Part shown: positions 23,522-35,403 of the stretch, in pieces
How the letters are laid out: each line of letters starts with the position of its first letter
How positions within the stretch are numbered: position 1 is the stretch's first letter
Assembly: GCF_018873765.1 (NCBI RefSeq)
Contig: NC_057923.1
Coordinates: forward strand, 55,422,593 to 55,486,592
Direction: 5' to 3'
DNA from: Telopea speciosissima
Taxonomy: Eukaryota; Streptophyta; Magnoliopsida; Proteales; Proteaceae
DNA: 64,000 nt
Position numbers and translations under genes: made by a program
The notes under the pieces: model-generated
What the model was told of the DNA's origin: nothing
What the model saw: the letters and a program-made list of their open reading frames with translations, nothing else
Database searches by the model: none

Positions 23522-26410
23522 TGTCACGCCCCTATTCCTGATAAGGAATATAATACAATATAAAGGGTGACTAGGACGAAGCGTGTCATCCTACTAAGCT
23601 GTCCGGATCACTGACACAGTGTCCCAACGCACAGTCATAACCAATATTAACACAATATAATATCAGAATGCGGAAAAATAGAATATTACATTCCAAAGAT
23701 CAGTAGTATTGCGGAAGCATATAAAATCAAATAGTTACAAGATGTTCAAAGGCTAAATGATAAAGTATTGTAGTTAAATACATTTCCCATGACCATCTAA
23801 TAACTATCAATAGGGTATAACAGTAAATGTTTATACATGGGCCTAAGCCCCAAAAGTAATCAAAAAGGGATCACGTCCCAAGTATCCTCACGGCCTGTAG
23901 GCGCAATCGTCGCAAGGACATCCGTCGCCATGTTCCTCTAATACAGCTTCCGACTCCTCCGTACCAATGTCATCATAGCCCGAGGACTGGACCTCGAGTT
24001 CCGTGAGGTACCCGCCATCTGCATCATAATCTAAAAAGTGTATACACGAGGGGGTTAGCTCCACTGAGCCAGTGAGGGGATGGGGATGCACAAACACGCA
24101 ATTCACATAGTCCCATGATGCATACACATGTTAATTCTATTTTTCCACCTATCACACAACTAAGTCAGAGGTATATGTTACTGTGACAACTTGGGAGACA
24201 CTGTGGGCCACTTAACTTATCGCCACAATGAAACCTCAATTGTCACCAGGAGGCCTACGTCGGTCGAAGCCTCCAAGACCACCCAGTGGCAAACCCCGAT
24301 AACCATTACTACCATGACTGGCTCTCTCTCACCTCTACAGAATTCGAAGTTCTGGTTACCCAACACCTAAACCCCTGTTGGTAAGGGTCGTAGCATAAGG
24401 GTGCCAAGTCCTAGCCGCAGATATACTACATGCAAGTCCTATCATCCCGAAAGGTATTCCGGGTGCATAAACGTCTCATACCATCTCGCACCTGGGTACC
24501 AGCATGGCACGGCACATACAGTTCAATATGGCATTCAATCAAAAGTATTATATATATATTCCGGGGTTTCGGCATCGGCATTCACCGACACCGTAACCCA
24601 ATAAGAAATGGAAAGCAACCACAACATCATCATATCAATCATTTAATAAAGTATGCAAAATGCACAAACATGATTAATAAATTATACTAATAGCATGATA
24701 CGTTATGCAATATTAATAACAAGCCCAAACAAACCAAACCCACTCACGATATAAGTTATATTTCGAAGTTATGAGTTGTCACTGCGATTAAGTAACACGT
24801 CACAAGATGAGAATTTTAAACCTACATAAAGAGTGAGGAAAGGGTTAAATATGTAAAGGAGAAGATCCCCAAAAAGGTATCCCACAAATCTTTTAGGTAT
24901 AAGATTTTTAGAGGCAGGGTGATTTTATGGGTGGTTTTATGCCCAACACCTAAAACCGCATGTAAAACCTAGCAAACCAGGGGCTCAGGAAAGTCTCTGT
25001 CAGGTGCGGTTTTATGTGTGATTTTTCTCAGAGCATGAAATCGCACATAAAACCTCTCTAACCAGGGGCTTATTCAGGGGGTGGTTTCAAAGGTGGTTTC
25101 TCGTAGGTCTTGAAACCGCAGGTAAAATTGCAAGTCACCAAATCCCAAAATCAAAGGGTTATTCACCAAGACTTCCATTTTCAAGTGATTTGAAGGCAAG
25201 GGAACACCAAGGAAGCTTCCTCCTTGGCCCATTAGGGTCCTAAGACCTCATTAGGTCCATGTATCCCAAAGGATTCAAGAGGGAAAAGCAAAGAGAACCT
25301 AATTTAGGGCATAATAGGGTAGAAACCCTAAGTCTTTCAATTGGAATGGGGTTGTGAGCTTTAGGGCTAGCCATGGAGTGAAATAACTCCACAATAACCA
25401 AAGTCAGGAGTTTCAATCGATCTTTGGGTTCCAAGATAAACCTTAGATCAAGGTTCTCCCATTTTCCAAACCCCAACCCCAAAATAGAAGAAGGGAGAAG
25501 GCTTTAATGGCTTATCTACCCCAAAGAAGTGGTGCTCCACGTTGAGGGCTCCAAGAAGTGAGATCTTCAAGCCTCCAATCAAGCCCCTCCACATTTCTTC
25601 CTCTCTTTCTCCTTCCTCTTTCTTTACTCCACGTTCTAGGTTAGATGAGAATAGTAATGAGAAATAAATGCCCTTAAGTCTATTTAAGGTAAGTGATACT
25701 TTAGGGTCCATTTGGTTGGGTACCAATAGGATAAAATCCATTTTTAGGTTCAACAAGTCAAATGGGTCAAGTAGGTTGAATGGGTCGATCCAAGTTAAAT
25801 GGGTCATTAAGCTAAATGGGTTATTTAAGCCAAATGGGTTATTTCCATTGGTTCTAAATAGGAATGAAGATTATTAAGGATGGGGTTCACGTAATATGGG
25901 ACCACAAGGCCTTCACACGCTTCCCAAGGCAAGTGGGACCCATAAACAAAATATTTCCTACCCAATTAAAATAGCCTGGGTGGTTCAAACCTCGCCCCGC
26001 ACTTCGAGGACATCAAACGGAAGGGTAAGTAAATAAAATTAAGGGTTAGAACTTACTTCTTCTTTGTCATGGTTTGTCACCCATGACCCCGAACAGTCTC
26101 GCCACAGCAATGCCAAGTTCATCACTGAACGAAGTGTCCAATTGAGGCGACGGTCCAGGATGCTCTCTCCTAAACTCTTCGCTTCCCAGGATGATACTTG
26201 GAGGATAGTCAACAAAGTCGTCGTCAACGAATTTCCCCCACTGCCGGTTAAGGAATCTTTCCTCCACAGGTATACCCGTACTGCGGTCAATGATTTTATA
26301 GCTGGGTTTGACCATCATGGAGAACAGGTCATCAGCATACATGGCAGCGGTATCTACACGTCATAAGGAAGAAATAATAATTAATTATATCCCAGGGTGC
26401 GGGTATAACA
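23522..26410. mobile_element. Solo LTR (2.9 kb) inserted in the LINE, perfect 5-bp TSD
   Basis: It starts TGTCACGCCCC and ends GGGTATAACA, that is TG...CA with short inverted ends. TATCC occurs exactly on both sides (23517-23521 and 26411-26415). The LINE frame reads through once the insert and one TSD are ignored. No internal protein domains, primer binding site or second LTR copy are visible, so a solo LTR from recombination is the simplest reading; a non-autonomous LTR element is possible. LTRs this long are known in some Ty3/gypsy lineages. Orientation is unknown. Confidence 0.8.
24915..25135. repeat. Degenerate triplicated repeat inside the solo LTR
   Basis: Three units of roughly 75-85 bp each contain GCGGTTTTATGTG-like and CACATAAAACC-like inverted blocks followed by ACCAGGGGCT (units 1 and 2). 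Each unit can fold on itself. They may be U3 repeats of the retroelement. Confidence 0.6.
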
Positions 26411-28133
26411 TATCCAATTTATCTTTCGCTGGACGAGGGGTGCTTATAAAAGCTGTGTTGGCATCATCTCCATCCTATTTGATGAATTTCTTTAAATTTC
26501 CTTTAAGGATTTGTCACAAGATTGACTCTCTTTGTGCTAATTTCTGGTTGGGTCGTAAGTCTGGTGCGCAGAAGCGAAAACTCTCACTTATTTCTTGGGA
26601 GCTTATGTGTGTCCCCAAATCTAAGGGAGAACTTGGGTTTTGTAAGGCTGAGGTCCATAATAAGGCCTTACTGTTGAAACTTGGCTGGCGTCTGATTACA
26701 GAACCTGAGTCTTTGTGGAGCCGAGTGCTTAAAGCCAAATACTTTTCCAACGTGTCCTTATTCGACCCTGCTACCAGGAACAGGAAGGGATCTTGGACCT
26801 GGAATAGCATAACTACGATCCTTCCAATTCTGGAACAAATGGTAATCAAGAAGATTGGTAATGGTAATTCAACATTCTTTTTGTATGATAGATGGATTCC
26901 CCCCTTGTCAGGTAATCTCTCTTTTTCTCTCTCATCGACACCGACCAGATTGGATAGACAACTCCGGGTTAACTCCTTCCTTATTGGCGATGAATGGAAC
27001 CTTAGTCACCTTAGCTCATATATTCCTCCCGCCATTGTTTCCCATATTCAATATCTTACTACCTCTAATTTAGAGGATAAGTGGTGGTGCCTAAAAGCAA
27101 AAAATGATATTCCTACCACTAAAATTGCTGCAAAATTTCTTAGATCTGTTAAAGTTAGATGCTCTTCTATTGAACTTAATTGGTGGAAATTCTTTTGGAA
27201 ACTTCCAATTCATCCGAAATTTAAGATCTTCTTCTAGCGTTTGCTAAATGCAGGAATTCCTACTAAGGCTACTCTCTCAAAATGGGTCCAGCTTGACCCC
27301 TCATGTGCTCTATGTGGAACTGGTGCTGAATCTCCAAGGCACCTGTTTATTTCCTGTGACTGGGTCAAACGCATCTGGACTGTAGGACCGTTGGGATTAA
27401 GAACGGAAGCTTTGGGGTTTGATTGCCTTATGAATTTCTCTTTGTTCTTTTTCTCTATCCTCAGGCCAAATAAACAATTAGCTTCCTGGGTATTTGCTGT
27501 TATTTTGACTACCTATTATTTTATTTGGATGGTAAGGAATCATGTCATCTATAGGGCACAAACACCCAATCCCGCTTGGGTACTGGAATGTACACAGAAA
27601 TGGATCGTTGATCAGAATTTGCACCCCCCTGTGAATTCCATTAGTGTAACACATAATTTTGACCATCTTTATATTAATTCCTATGATTTTAAGTTACCAA
27701 TGCTCAATTTCAATGTTCTGATATGTGCAGGATACCACGCCACGGGGGTAACTGTAGCAGGGTGGTGCTATTTCTTTTTGGTAGATGGCAGACTTAAGTT
27801 TTTTGACACAGGTTCACTGCAACCTGCTGACGAATTAATGGCAATTCTTTTTGCGATCCGTAAAGGTATCGACCATGTTGCCAGTATTGGGTTGAAGATT
27901 AAGGCGATTTGGAGTAACAACAGCTGGATTGCCGAGTCGTTTCCATCTCCTACCAAATGCTTATGGCCATGGACTTTGTTTATAGATTGTTTATATATAG
28001 CTGATCGTACCCAGGATATAACCTTTGAAAAGGATGGGAACAAGTTATGTATAATATTAGCTACAAACTTAGCGAAAAACGCTGTATCCTTCTAGTTTTT
28101 ATTTAGTTTGTTTGCTTATCAAAAAAAAAAAAA

Positions 28134-29720
28134 AAGGGGGAAATTTCACGAACACCCCCTCTAAGTATTCAATGTATCACGGACTTGCCAAACTTAGTCA
28201 AAATGGCAACCTTCCCCCTCACGTTAAGCATAGTTAGCATCTAAAGTTAAAATGTCCATTTTACCCCTTTAATAATTTAATAAAAAACTCTTATAATTCC
28301 ATCATCTTCCCTATTAACATTTTTTTTAATCAAATAAGTGGGACCCACCTACTGTTTATTCTTCCTCTTCTTCTTCTCGTTTTCAGCTGAGACTCATCCG
28401 TCACCACCACCACCTGTACAACGACCAGCCCCCTTTGCGAACCCCAACATCCGCAATAATCTACCGCTGCAATCGCCACCCAGACCTACACCCCTTTCAA
28501 CCCCACCCCATCCATGCCCTCAGTTCTGCAACCCTCGCTCATTATACCCTCTGTTTCGCAAACGTATCCTAGAGGATGTGAATAGTGATTCAAATCTCAT
28601 AAACACTATATTTCCTCAAATGGAAACGAATCATGGCAATAAACGAAACCCCTTTGTTAACATTACTATCGTTCTTTTTTTTCCCACCATGCTCCCCTGT
28701 CTCACCATGCCGAAAGCCCCCAATTCCTTCTCTTGTAATGTGGATGGGTGCTAAAAATTTTGTATTCTAGAATGAATCTGGAGATAGATAATACATACAT
28801 AAAGAAAGGGAGATGGTTTTGAGAGGGCTTTTGGTTTATAGGAAATTTTGTCCAGAATTACTTCTTGTTATTGTTAAATGCTTCCTCTGCTGCTGAGTCA
28901 TTTCAGTTAAAGGACGGACATCCTCATATAATGTTAAATCTTGGAATTTAATTAATTGGAATGAGTCAGCTGGTGAAGAGCCATTCAAAAATGCAAAGTA
29001 TTTTTGGGCAAAGATCAATGGCCTCTCTTGTGACAATTTTCTACTACATTGATGAAATTTACTGCATGCACCTCTTGATATTGATGATCCGGTTCTGTTG
29101 TTGGATTTAATTATTTCCTGATGAAGTTGACATTAAAAAAAATAGAGATTCCCATGGGTTCGGAACATACTTGAACAGATCTGGGAATGCAGCAGAATAG
29201 ATCAAGAACCAGCCTTTGATTATAACATACAAACTACAACTATCTTCGAATATCTTGAAAGGTTTCTCCTTGAAGAAGAAGTCTACACCACAAATCCTTA
29301 GGAAGAGATAGAATCCCAAGAGCACACAATTATTTGGAGAGTAGGGATTACTTGGTTGCCAATGTTATGAAGGACTTAGGGTAAGAGCATCTATTTATAG
29401 CCAAAACCCTAAATTCTCCTTTGTAGTCTTCCACTCAAACAAGGAAAGGGGGAGAGGGAGTCCAGGGAGTTCCCCCTGCTCGCGGGTTGGGTCAGGCAGT
29501 CCCCCCCTTGCTCGCAGGTTGAGTCAGGCTGCCTCTCATAAGCACCATGGATCGGGTTGGGTCAAGCCACCCCCCATGAGCGCCATGGATCGGATCCAAG
29601 ACCCGGATCGACAAAGAGGGAAGCACTCTAGGCTTATTATTGGGGTAAAGAACTTATTGGTGATTCTCTCTTCTTCTTCAACTGGCCAGTTCCGTGCTCT
29701 AGATGGGGGTGATGCAGAGA
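28134..29720. other. Gene-poor stretch, possible antisense LTR debris
   Basis: No gene is recognised. A proline-rich frame at 28338-28754 looks like random CCA-rich sequence. The 29110-29450 part has LTR-like composition on the minus strand (CTATTTATAGCC complement of a TATA region, pyrimidine tracts), but I could not fix ends. Short direct repeats of GCTCGCGGGTTG/GCTCGCAGGTTG and ATGGATCGG lie at 29480-29600. Confidence 0.35.
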
Positions 29721-29724
29721 CTAG

Positions 29725-29903
29725 GGTAAACCTGATCAACTCAAATGGCTGGGACAGACTTAGGGTAAACCTTGGCAGGCCAGGCCTGGGTCTAGAGTTT
29801 GATAGGCCCTGGCAGTGCAGGGCAGGGCTGGGCTTTGGAACAGTTTAAGATCCGGGCTAGGGTTTAGGGCAAGCCTGCCCATCCCGGCCCGTTGACACCC
29901 CTA
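29725..29903. repeat. hAT-like element fragment with GGCAGGCC-like words
   Basis: The right end GTTGACACCCCTA (to 29903) is of the TTGACACCCCTA type. The interior has GGCAGGCCAGGCCTGGG and GGGCAGGGCTGGGC, resembling the interior of the 6178 element. The left end is unclear. It lies about 155 bp upstream of the SLX1 start codon. Confidence 0.5.
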
Positions 29904-30059
29904 GGATTTAGGTAATCTAATTAGCGGCGTATGTTAGTGGGATCCCTGTTTCAAACTTTCGAATTCTGATACCTAACGGTCATTTTATGGAGTTGGGGGT
30001 AAACTAACGTTCGAATTGTCCCAGAACTCGGCGCTCAACTCCTCCTCTGAGATAGAGAG

Positions 30060-33041
30060 ATGAGGCAAAGAAAAGATCGAGTAAGATCAGATACAGTCGA
30101 AGAAGAAGAAGGCAATGAAAGAGGGATAGGAGGGAAAGGGTTCTACGCTTGCTACCTCCTCTGCTCCTTGAGCCCAAGACACAAAGGTCAGACTTACATA
30201 GGGTTCGTACTCTCTCTTTCTTCGTCCACTCTCTCTTTCTTCTTCACTCCAGAAATGATATCTTTTTCATTTTTTTGTTACACCTCCTGATTTTAAGATT
30301 TCTTTTGCTCTGTCTGCGATTAATGAATCTCAGATCATAGTTTAATTGGTATTTTGATCACCGGATTCTAAACCCCCCCCCCCCCCAAAAAAAAAAAAAA
30401 GGCATTGATCACCGGAAATTCTTGGTTTTGAATTATGCAATCCAATCTCCCCCAACTGCTCAAAATCTCAATTTTTTAACAATTCTTGATCCAATCACTG
30501 TTTGGATTTTCACTGGGTTTTCATGTTTACATTCATCTATCCAAAAACACCATACAATACAGATTTGAAAAAAGGGAATTTAAACCAAAAAAAACAGTTC
30601 TATCTATGAAGCACTCAATTTTGATGTCTAAATCCCATCGTTAAGGTGCATCGTTTTCTAGCCTGAAATTGTTTCAGAAACCCTTGGTCGAGTTCTAATT
30701 CCTCGGGACCCTATTATGTTTGAGGCTATGTCCCTATTCTCTACTTTAACTCGTTGATGGAGTATGCTTCTTCTTACGGGTGTACGATGCCCGGTGCAAC
30801 AATCTTATCTGCCTGATCTGAAACTTTCTTCAGGGAATAATGTTCTTAATAACAAAGAGATCATATTGAGATAGTTTCCATAAATGAATAGATTTTTTTT
30901 TTTGGAAGAGCAAGAATCATCTGATCAATGATTTCATTCTAGATGCTCTTTGAAGAATGGTTACGATTGTAATCAATTTGGCTCTTTGGATTTGGTCCAT
31001 ATAAGATGTTTTCTATGTGTTTGATGTTTTCTCTAATTGAGAACATTGAGTGGTGAAGCTACAGCTTCCAAGGCAGAGCAATGCACCTACTGTAATTTAT
31101 TTTGTATTATACTCGAGTAAATATCCTTTCTAATTAAAAATTGTTGGGAATACAATGTCTTGTCTTCCATCGCCTGCATTAGTGGGCTGATTTCGAAGGG
31201 CCATTAAGAGGCTGTAGGGGCCGAACGATATTTCAGTAAATTACCTGTACAGAGTTTCATAACATATTTGTAGCGAGGGTTCTAATTCTGTAATCGATCT
31301 GAGAGAGGTGTCAGGACGAGTATCTGTAACCTTATTCTCCATGGATAGTGAAACAGATTTCATCTTATCGTGGACATAGGCAATCTTGCCGAACCATGTA
31401 AATCCTTCTGTGCATTGTGTGATTGTTTGTTTGCGATTTCTATTCTTTTCTGCATTGTTTTAGGTGGTTTATGAGAATTGTACAATGATTCAACTAACAA
31501 GACATGCATATTTGCTCAATTATAGGTTTACAATCAACCCTTGTCGCCGGATTAGGCAGCATAATGGTGAAATAAATAGTGGTGCATGGAGGACAAAGAC
31601 AAAGCGCCCTTGGGAAATGGTATTATGCATATATGGATTTCCAACAAACGTATCTGCACTCCAGGTTATATATGCTAAGCCCTAAATTTATCTTCCAGGA
31701 TGAAATTTCTTCTACTTAGACATAGTTGTCTTTTCTTATTGATTCATAAGCACCCATTATCCGCCTGAGCAGTTAATATTTGTTTGGTGTGCCCTTTAAA
31801 CTTTTCCCAATTGCCATGTCTACAAGGAAACTTTTACCTTATTGTTTTCAGTTGGAAGTGCTTCATTTAGTGTGTTTTTAAGCTGTTCTTCTACTTCTGG
31901 TAAAATTCTATTTTGTATCTGTGACCAATGTGAGCTAGTTGTTTTATTGACCTTATAATGGAAGTTGTATTGATGTGTCAATCTCAACCTTCCAGTGGAT
32001 GGACTTCTATTTTGATAATTGGTTGTGTTTAAGTTCCTGCTTGGATAATCGTGATGATAAAAGTGATTTTCTGCAACCCAAATCATCCAATCCTATGTTG
32101 TAATTTGATAAACTTCAGATACATTGTTTGACAATGCTTAAGTACTTATCTGCTGAAATTGCAGTTTGAGTGGGCCTGGCAGCATCCAAAGGAGTCTTTG
32201 GCCGTTAGAAAAGCAGCTGCAGAATTCAAATCCCTCTCTGGGATTGCCAATAAAATCAAGCTTGCCTACACAATGCTTAATCTTCCTGCATGGCAGAGGT
32301 TAAATATCCACTAGAAACTCTTTTCGCTTTATACATTTCTTTCCATCTGTGCTTAAATTTTCTTTCCTTTCCATCAGCTCAAACCTCACTGTAAACTTTT
32401 TCTCAACAAAGTACATGAAACACTCTGCTGGTTGCCCAAGCTTGCCAATGCATATGAAAGTTCAAGTTTGTTCAATGAACGAACTTCCCTGCTACATGGG
32501 AGGTGGACAAATTTTAGAGGATAATGAAGATGACTGGGAAGCTGAAAATGGGTCTGATGATGTATCAGTAACACAGATGAGTATACAACAACTTCACGAT
32601 TTTGCCAAATATCGTTGTAGCATTGAAATGACTGCTGCTCCTGCACAAACCGGAAGGATGGGAGATGGTTATCATTTCAGAGAGCCCAGGAGCCCCCTCG
32701 CTCCAAAAGGAGATCACAGGGTTCCTGTTTGTGCTGGTGATTTTAGTGTAACCGGAGCCTTGGGCACTGAAGATGAAATTGAAGATAAAGGTCCCTTTGA
32801 GGTGATTCAAAAATGTGAAAGGAAATCAGGTCAGTCAAGCAAGCTGCATACACGAAAAGCTGCTGATAATGGTCAACCACCACCAACTGATAGTCTTCTT
32901 TCCTCTCCTGAAGTTGAGATAATAAATTTGTTGACTCCCTCACCTGACTCCATTCTTCGATCTTGTTATAAGAAGAGAGCTTCCTCAGTTTTTCCCAAAA
33001 TTATTGACTTATCAGAGTCACCTGTTTTTATCCAATTATGA
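30060..33041 (+). CDS. SLX1: SLX1/HIGLE-type GIY-YIG structure-specific nuclease, four exons
   Basis: The exons are 30060-30202, 31526-31664, 32165-32298 and 32378-33041, all with GT-AG introns; the product is 359 residues. The GIY-YIG domain spans about residues 28-120: FYACYLLCSL (GIY strand), QTYIGFTINP (YIG), RRIRQHNGE with the catalytic Arg region, WEMVLCIYGFP, and FEWAWQHP with the metal-binding Glu. In animals and yeast SLX1 cuts branched DNA with SLX4; in Arabidopsis the homologue HIGLE interacts with HYL1 (recalled). The C-terminal RING-like zinc finger of animal and yeast SLX1 is absent. The tail is acidic and Ser-rich with VEIINLL and IIDLSES motifs. Intron 1 contains an LTR-like insert. 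Start choice: first Met in frame, after in-frame upstream non-coding sequence. Confidence 0.92.
31142..31480 (+). mobile_element. LTR-like copy in SLX1 intron 1
   Basis: It begins TGTTGGGAATACAATGTC and contains TAGTGAAACAGAT and GGCAATCTTGCCGAACC, then GCATTGTGTGATTG. About 70% of it lines up with 47834-48170. The sequence resembles short copia-type LTRs. No TSD was found and the right end is uncertain; it stops 45-50 bases before exon 2. Confidence 0.6.
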
Positions 33042-35400
33042 GATGTCCGATATGTAACCAGCAATTGAAAAGATAAAATGCAATTTCTCACTCTGAAATA
33101 AGCATTTGTTTCTTCTATGTATCATGCATTCATGCCTCAATTATAAAATTCATTTTTCAATAAGAAAAGTGTATCATCTGTTTATGGTGTTTGATCTGAA
33201 CTGCATGGTTGGTTACAAAAGTCTAAATCTTCATCAGATACAATCAGGAACTTATTTTTTGAAAAACTGTTGGGATTAGAATGGTTTAAATAAAGGGACT
33301 GTCTAAATGAGTTGATGAGATAAGAGTAACAACCATATGGCAAACTGATCTCCAACTAAATTGGCTTTCCAGTAGACATGGATGAACTTTGTTCATTTAA
33401 AATTTGAGCAAGTCATGAATTGGGTATATTTTCCAAGGTCTCCTTCAAGCAGTGGAGAGCTTTAGCAAACATGGAATTGGTGAACAAGAACATTTGGCAA
33501 GGAGAACCGATGATGCCTTTACAGTTGAACATTGTCTAGATCTAAAGAACAGTCCCTTTTGAACAATGTACCTCTCAAAATGCCTTCCTTCCCCTCCCCA
33601 AAGCTAACTATTGTTTAATTTTCTTATTTAAAATGAGTATGTTTCACTCTCCCCTTCTCTTACTAGTCAAATCCAATGAGATCTTACCACTCTTTTATCA
33701 GTCTCTTGCCGGATTGTAGCTTCTCATAGTGCCAAAGTTCGATGTGATGCTCAATTAGTTAAACTGTACTGCTCAACCTAGCTAGAAAAGGGATGCACAG
33801 ATGAAAGGTAGGCTGAGGGTTCCAAACTTCCAACACACAATAACATTTCAATGGAAACAGTTTTCACATAAACCTTGTTCTCTCCAGGGGAGTACGGGGG
33901 GTTAGGAATATGGGATAATTAGAAAAGTGGATCCGACGTGTCGTAGGGTGGAATAACAAAGAAAGAGAAGGAAGGGAAATGATGGAAAAACATTGTAGCA
34001 TCCCACCCCACATCGGAAGAGAGCTGTAGATGACTCATGTGGGTTGTCTATTCAAAGGTCGAAAGAGGAGCAAATGGGGAGATGCAAAGGAGAGACCACT
34101 GAAGCACATCTTTTTATTTTTTCTTAAATAGAGGCAGATGTGCTGCAAGCCGCCGGAGGGAGAGGACTATTCCTGTTAATCCTCTTTTTGGCAAACGACA
34201 CGGCCGATTGTGATGAAAATGCGCAGGCATGCCAAAGTTGTAAGGACTCAAGAGATGATAGAATAATTGAATTTGACTTCTCATCAGGAAAGAAAAGGTT
34301 CTTTCCATTGCCTTGATCGCTCCAAAGACTTTTAATCACAATGACAAGAAGAAGAAAAATGAATCAAATTACTTACTTTACAGAACATATTTGTTGAAGC
34401 CATTACAACTTGACAAATCTGAAACTGATGAGGATTACAACTTGGTATTTATATTACCACTATCCTACGACCAAATTACTAACAACATAGCAACAAATTT
34501 GTTGAAGTTTTCGCAACTCTCCCAGCCACGAATTGTTGAAGCTTGCAACTTGATGATGATGAATGTCTTTTGAAACAAGCCAAAAAGACATGTTGATTGA
34601 TAACATCTACATTACACTACTCTTGAAACAAAGATGAGAGATAAAATCGATATACATCTTGAAAGATAAAAGACAGAAATAAAATAAGGACATGGCTGGA
34701 AGCCAACTCTACCAAAAAGAAAAGATAAAATAAAAACTCTTGTAGAGTATTGAGTTGTTGATCTTTGGATGCCTTCTTCTGTGGCTGAAACTCCTTTTTA
34801 TAAGCATCCTTAGGGTAGTTTTTGCAGTTATTAGGTAATTTCATAACTACCCATTTCTCAACTATCATTCGGTCAGACACATTTAGTCAATCTCTGACTT
34901 TTCGTCGGTCATACACAATTTGTCAATTACTGACCGTTTATCAGTCACTCACAATATTTCAATCATTGATCGTGCGCCGATCACACAAAATTCGTCAATT
35001 ATTGACCGTTTATCGATCACTCACAATATTTCAACCATTGATTGTTCGTTAAACACTGACCGTTTATCGATCAATATGACTGACCGTTTTCTTTTCTAGT
35101 CACCAACTGACAAGTTAGTCTTGACTGAAATAGTTTGGTCTATTTCTTTGCTGACTAAAATAGAGCAAAAATAGGACTTAAAAAGTTCCATAAAAAATGC
35201 AGAGATGTTTGAACATATAAAGCCGAGATATCATAGGAGACGAAGAGCCGAGAGAGAGATGAATTGAGGAGAGCTGTTGCAAGATCCCCCAGGTTTTCCA
35301 CAAAACCCAACCAATTTCGGTGGAATTTGGAAGAGGGTAGGATGGAGAAGACGAGATCTGACATTTTTTTCTGTCTTCATGTAATTCCCAACCAGTTATC
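33042..35400. other. Gene-poor stretch after SLX1, possible LTR debris
   Basis: No gene is recognised. TGTAGCATCCCACCCCACATCGG at about 33994-34016 resembles the start of some plant LTRs, which often carry a CCCACATCGG motif early. GAACATATAAAGCC near 35212-35225 could be a TATA region of another LTR. Ends and TSDs were not found. Confidence 0.35.
34873..35080. repeat. Tandem repeat with GACCGTTTATCGATC units
   Basis: Blocks TTGACCGTTTATCGATCACTCACAATATTTCAA and close variants recur two to three times with a period near 72 bp. TGATCG/CGATCA sub-motifs recur more often. It may be a U3 repeat array of an LTR element. Confidence 0.65.
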
Positions 35401-35403
35401 TAA

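Larger units (their letters stand above)
23028..28133 (+). mobile_element. 5'-truncated L1-type LINE, interrupted by a solo LTR
   Basis: The part 23028-23521 encodes reverse transcriptase motifs GIRQGCPLSPYLF and LLFADDLFIF (catalytic Asp pair). After the insert (23522-26410) the same frame resumes with LSFAGRGVLIKAVLASSPSY. It continues through a zf-RVT region to TTC-TAG-CGT at 27235-27237, where a stop replaces the expected Trp. The frame then continues (27241-28095) with a CALCGTGAES-type Cys region and an RNase H-like tail. A poly-A tail lies at about 28119-28133. AAAAAAAGGG at both borders may be a low-complexity TSD. The copy is inactive: truncated, split and with a stop. Confidence 0.85.

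Noticed and set aside
26064-26366. Overlapping frames of about 90-100 codons on both strands near the LTR end
   Set aside because: They overlap each other inside the solo LTR, match no domain and cross the LTR boundary.
28338-28754. Proline-rich protein gene
   Set aside because: The composition comes from a CCA/CCC-rich tract next to LINE debris, with no conserved motif or splice support.
34873-35080. CRISPR-like repeats
   Set aside because: The units are degenerate, contiguous and have no unique spacers; the context is LTR-like.
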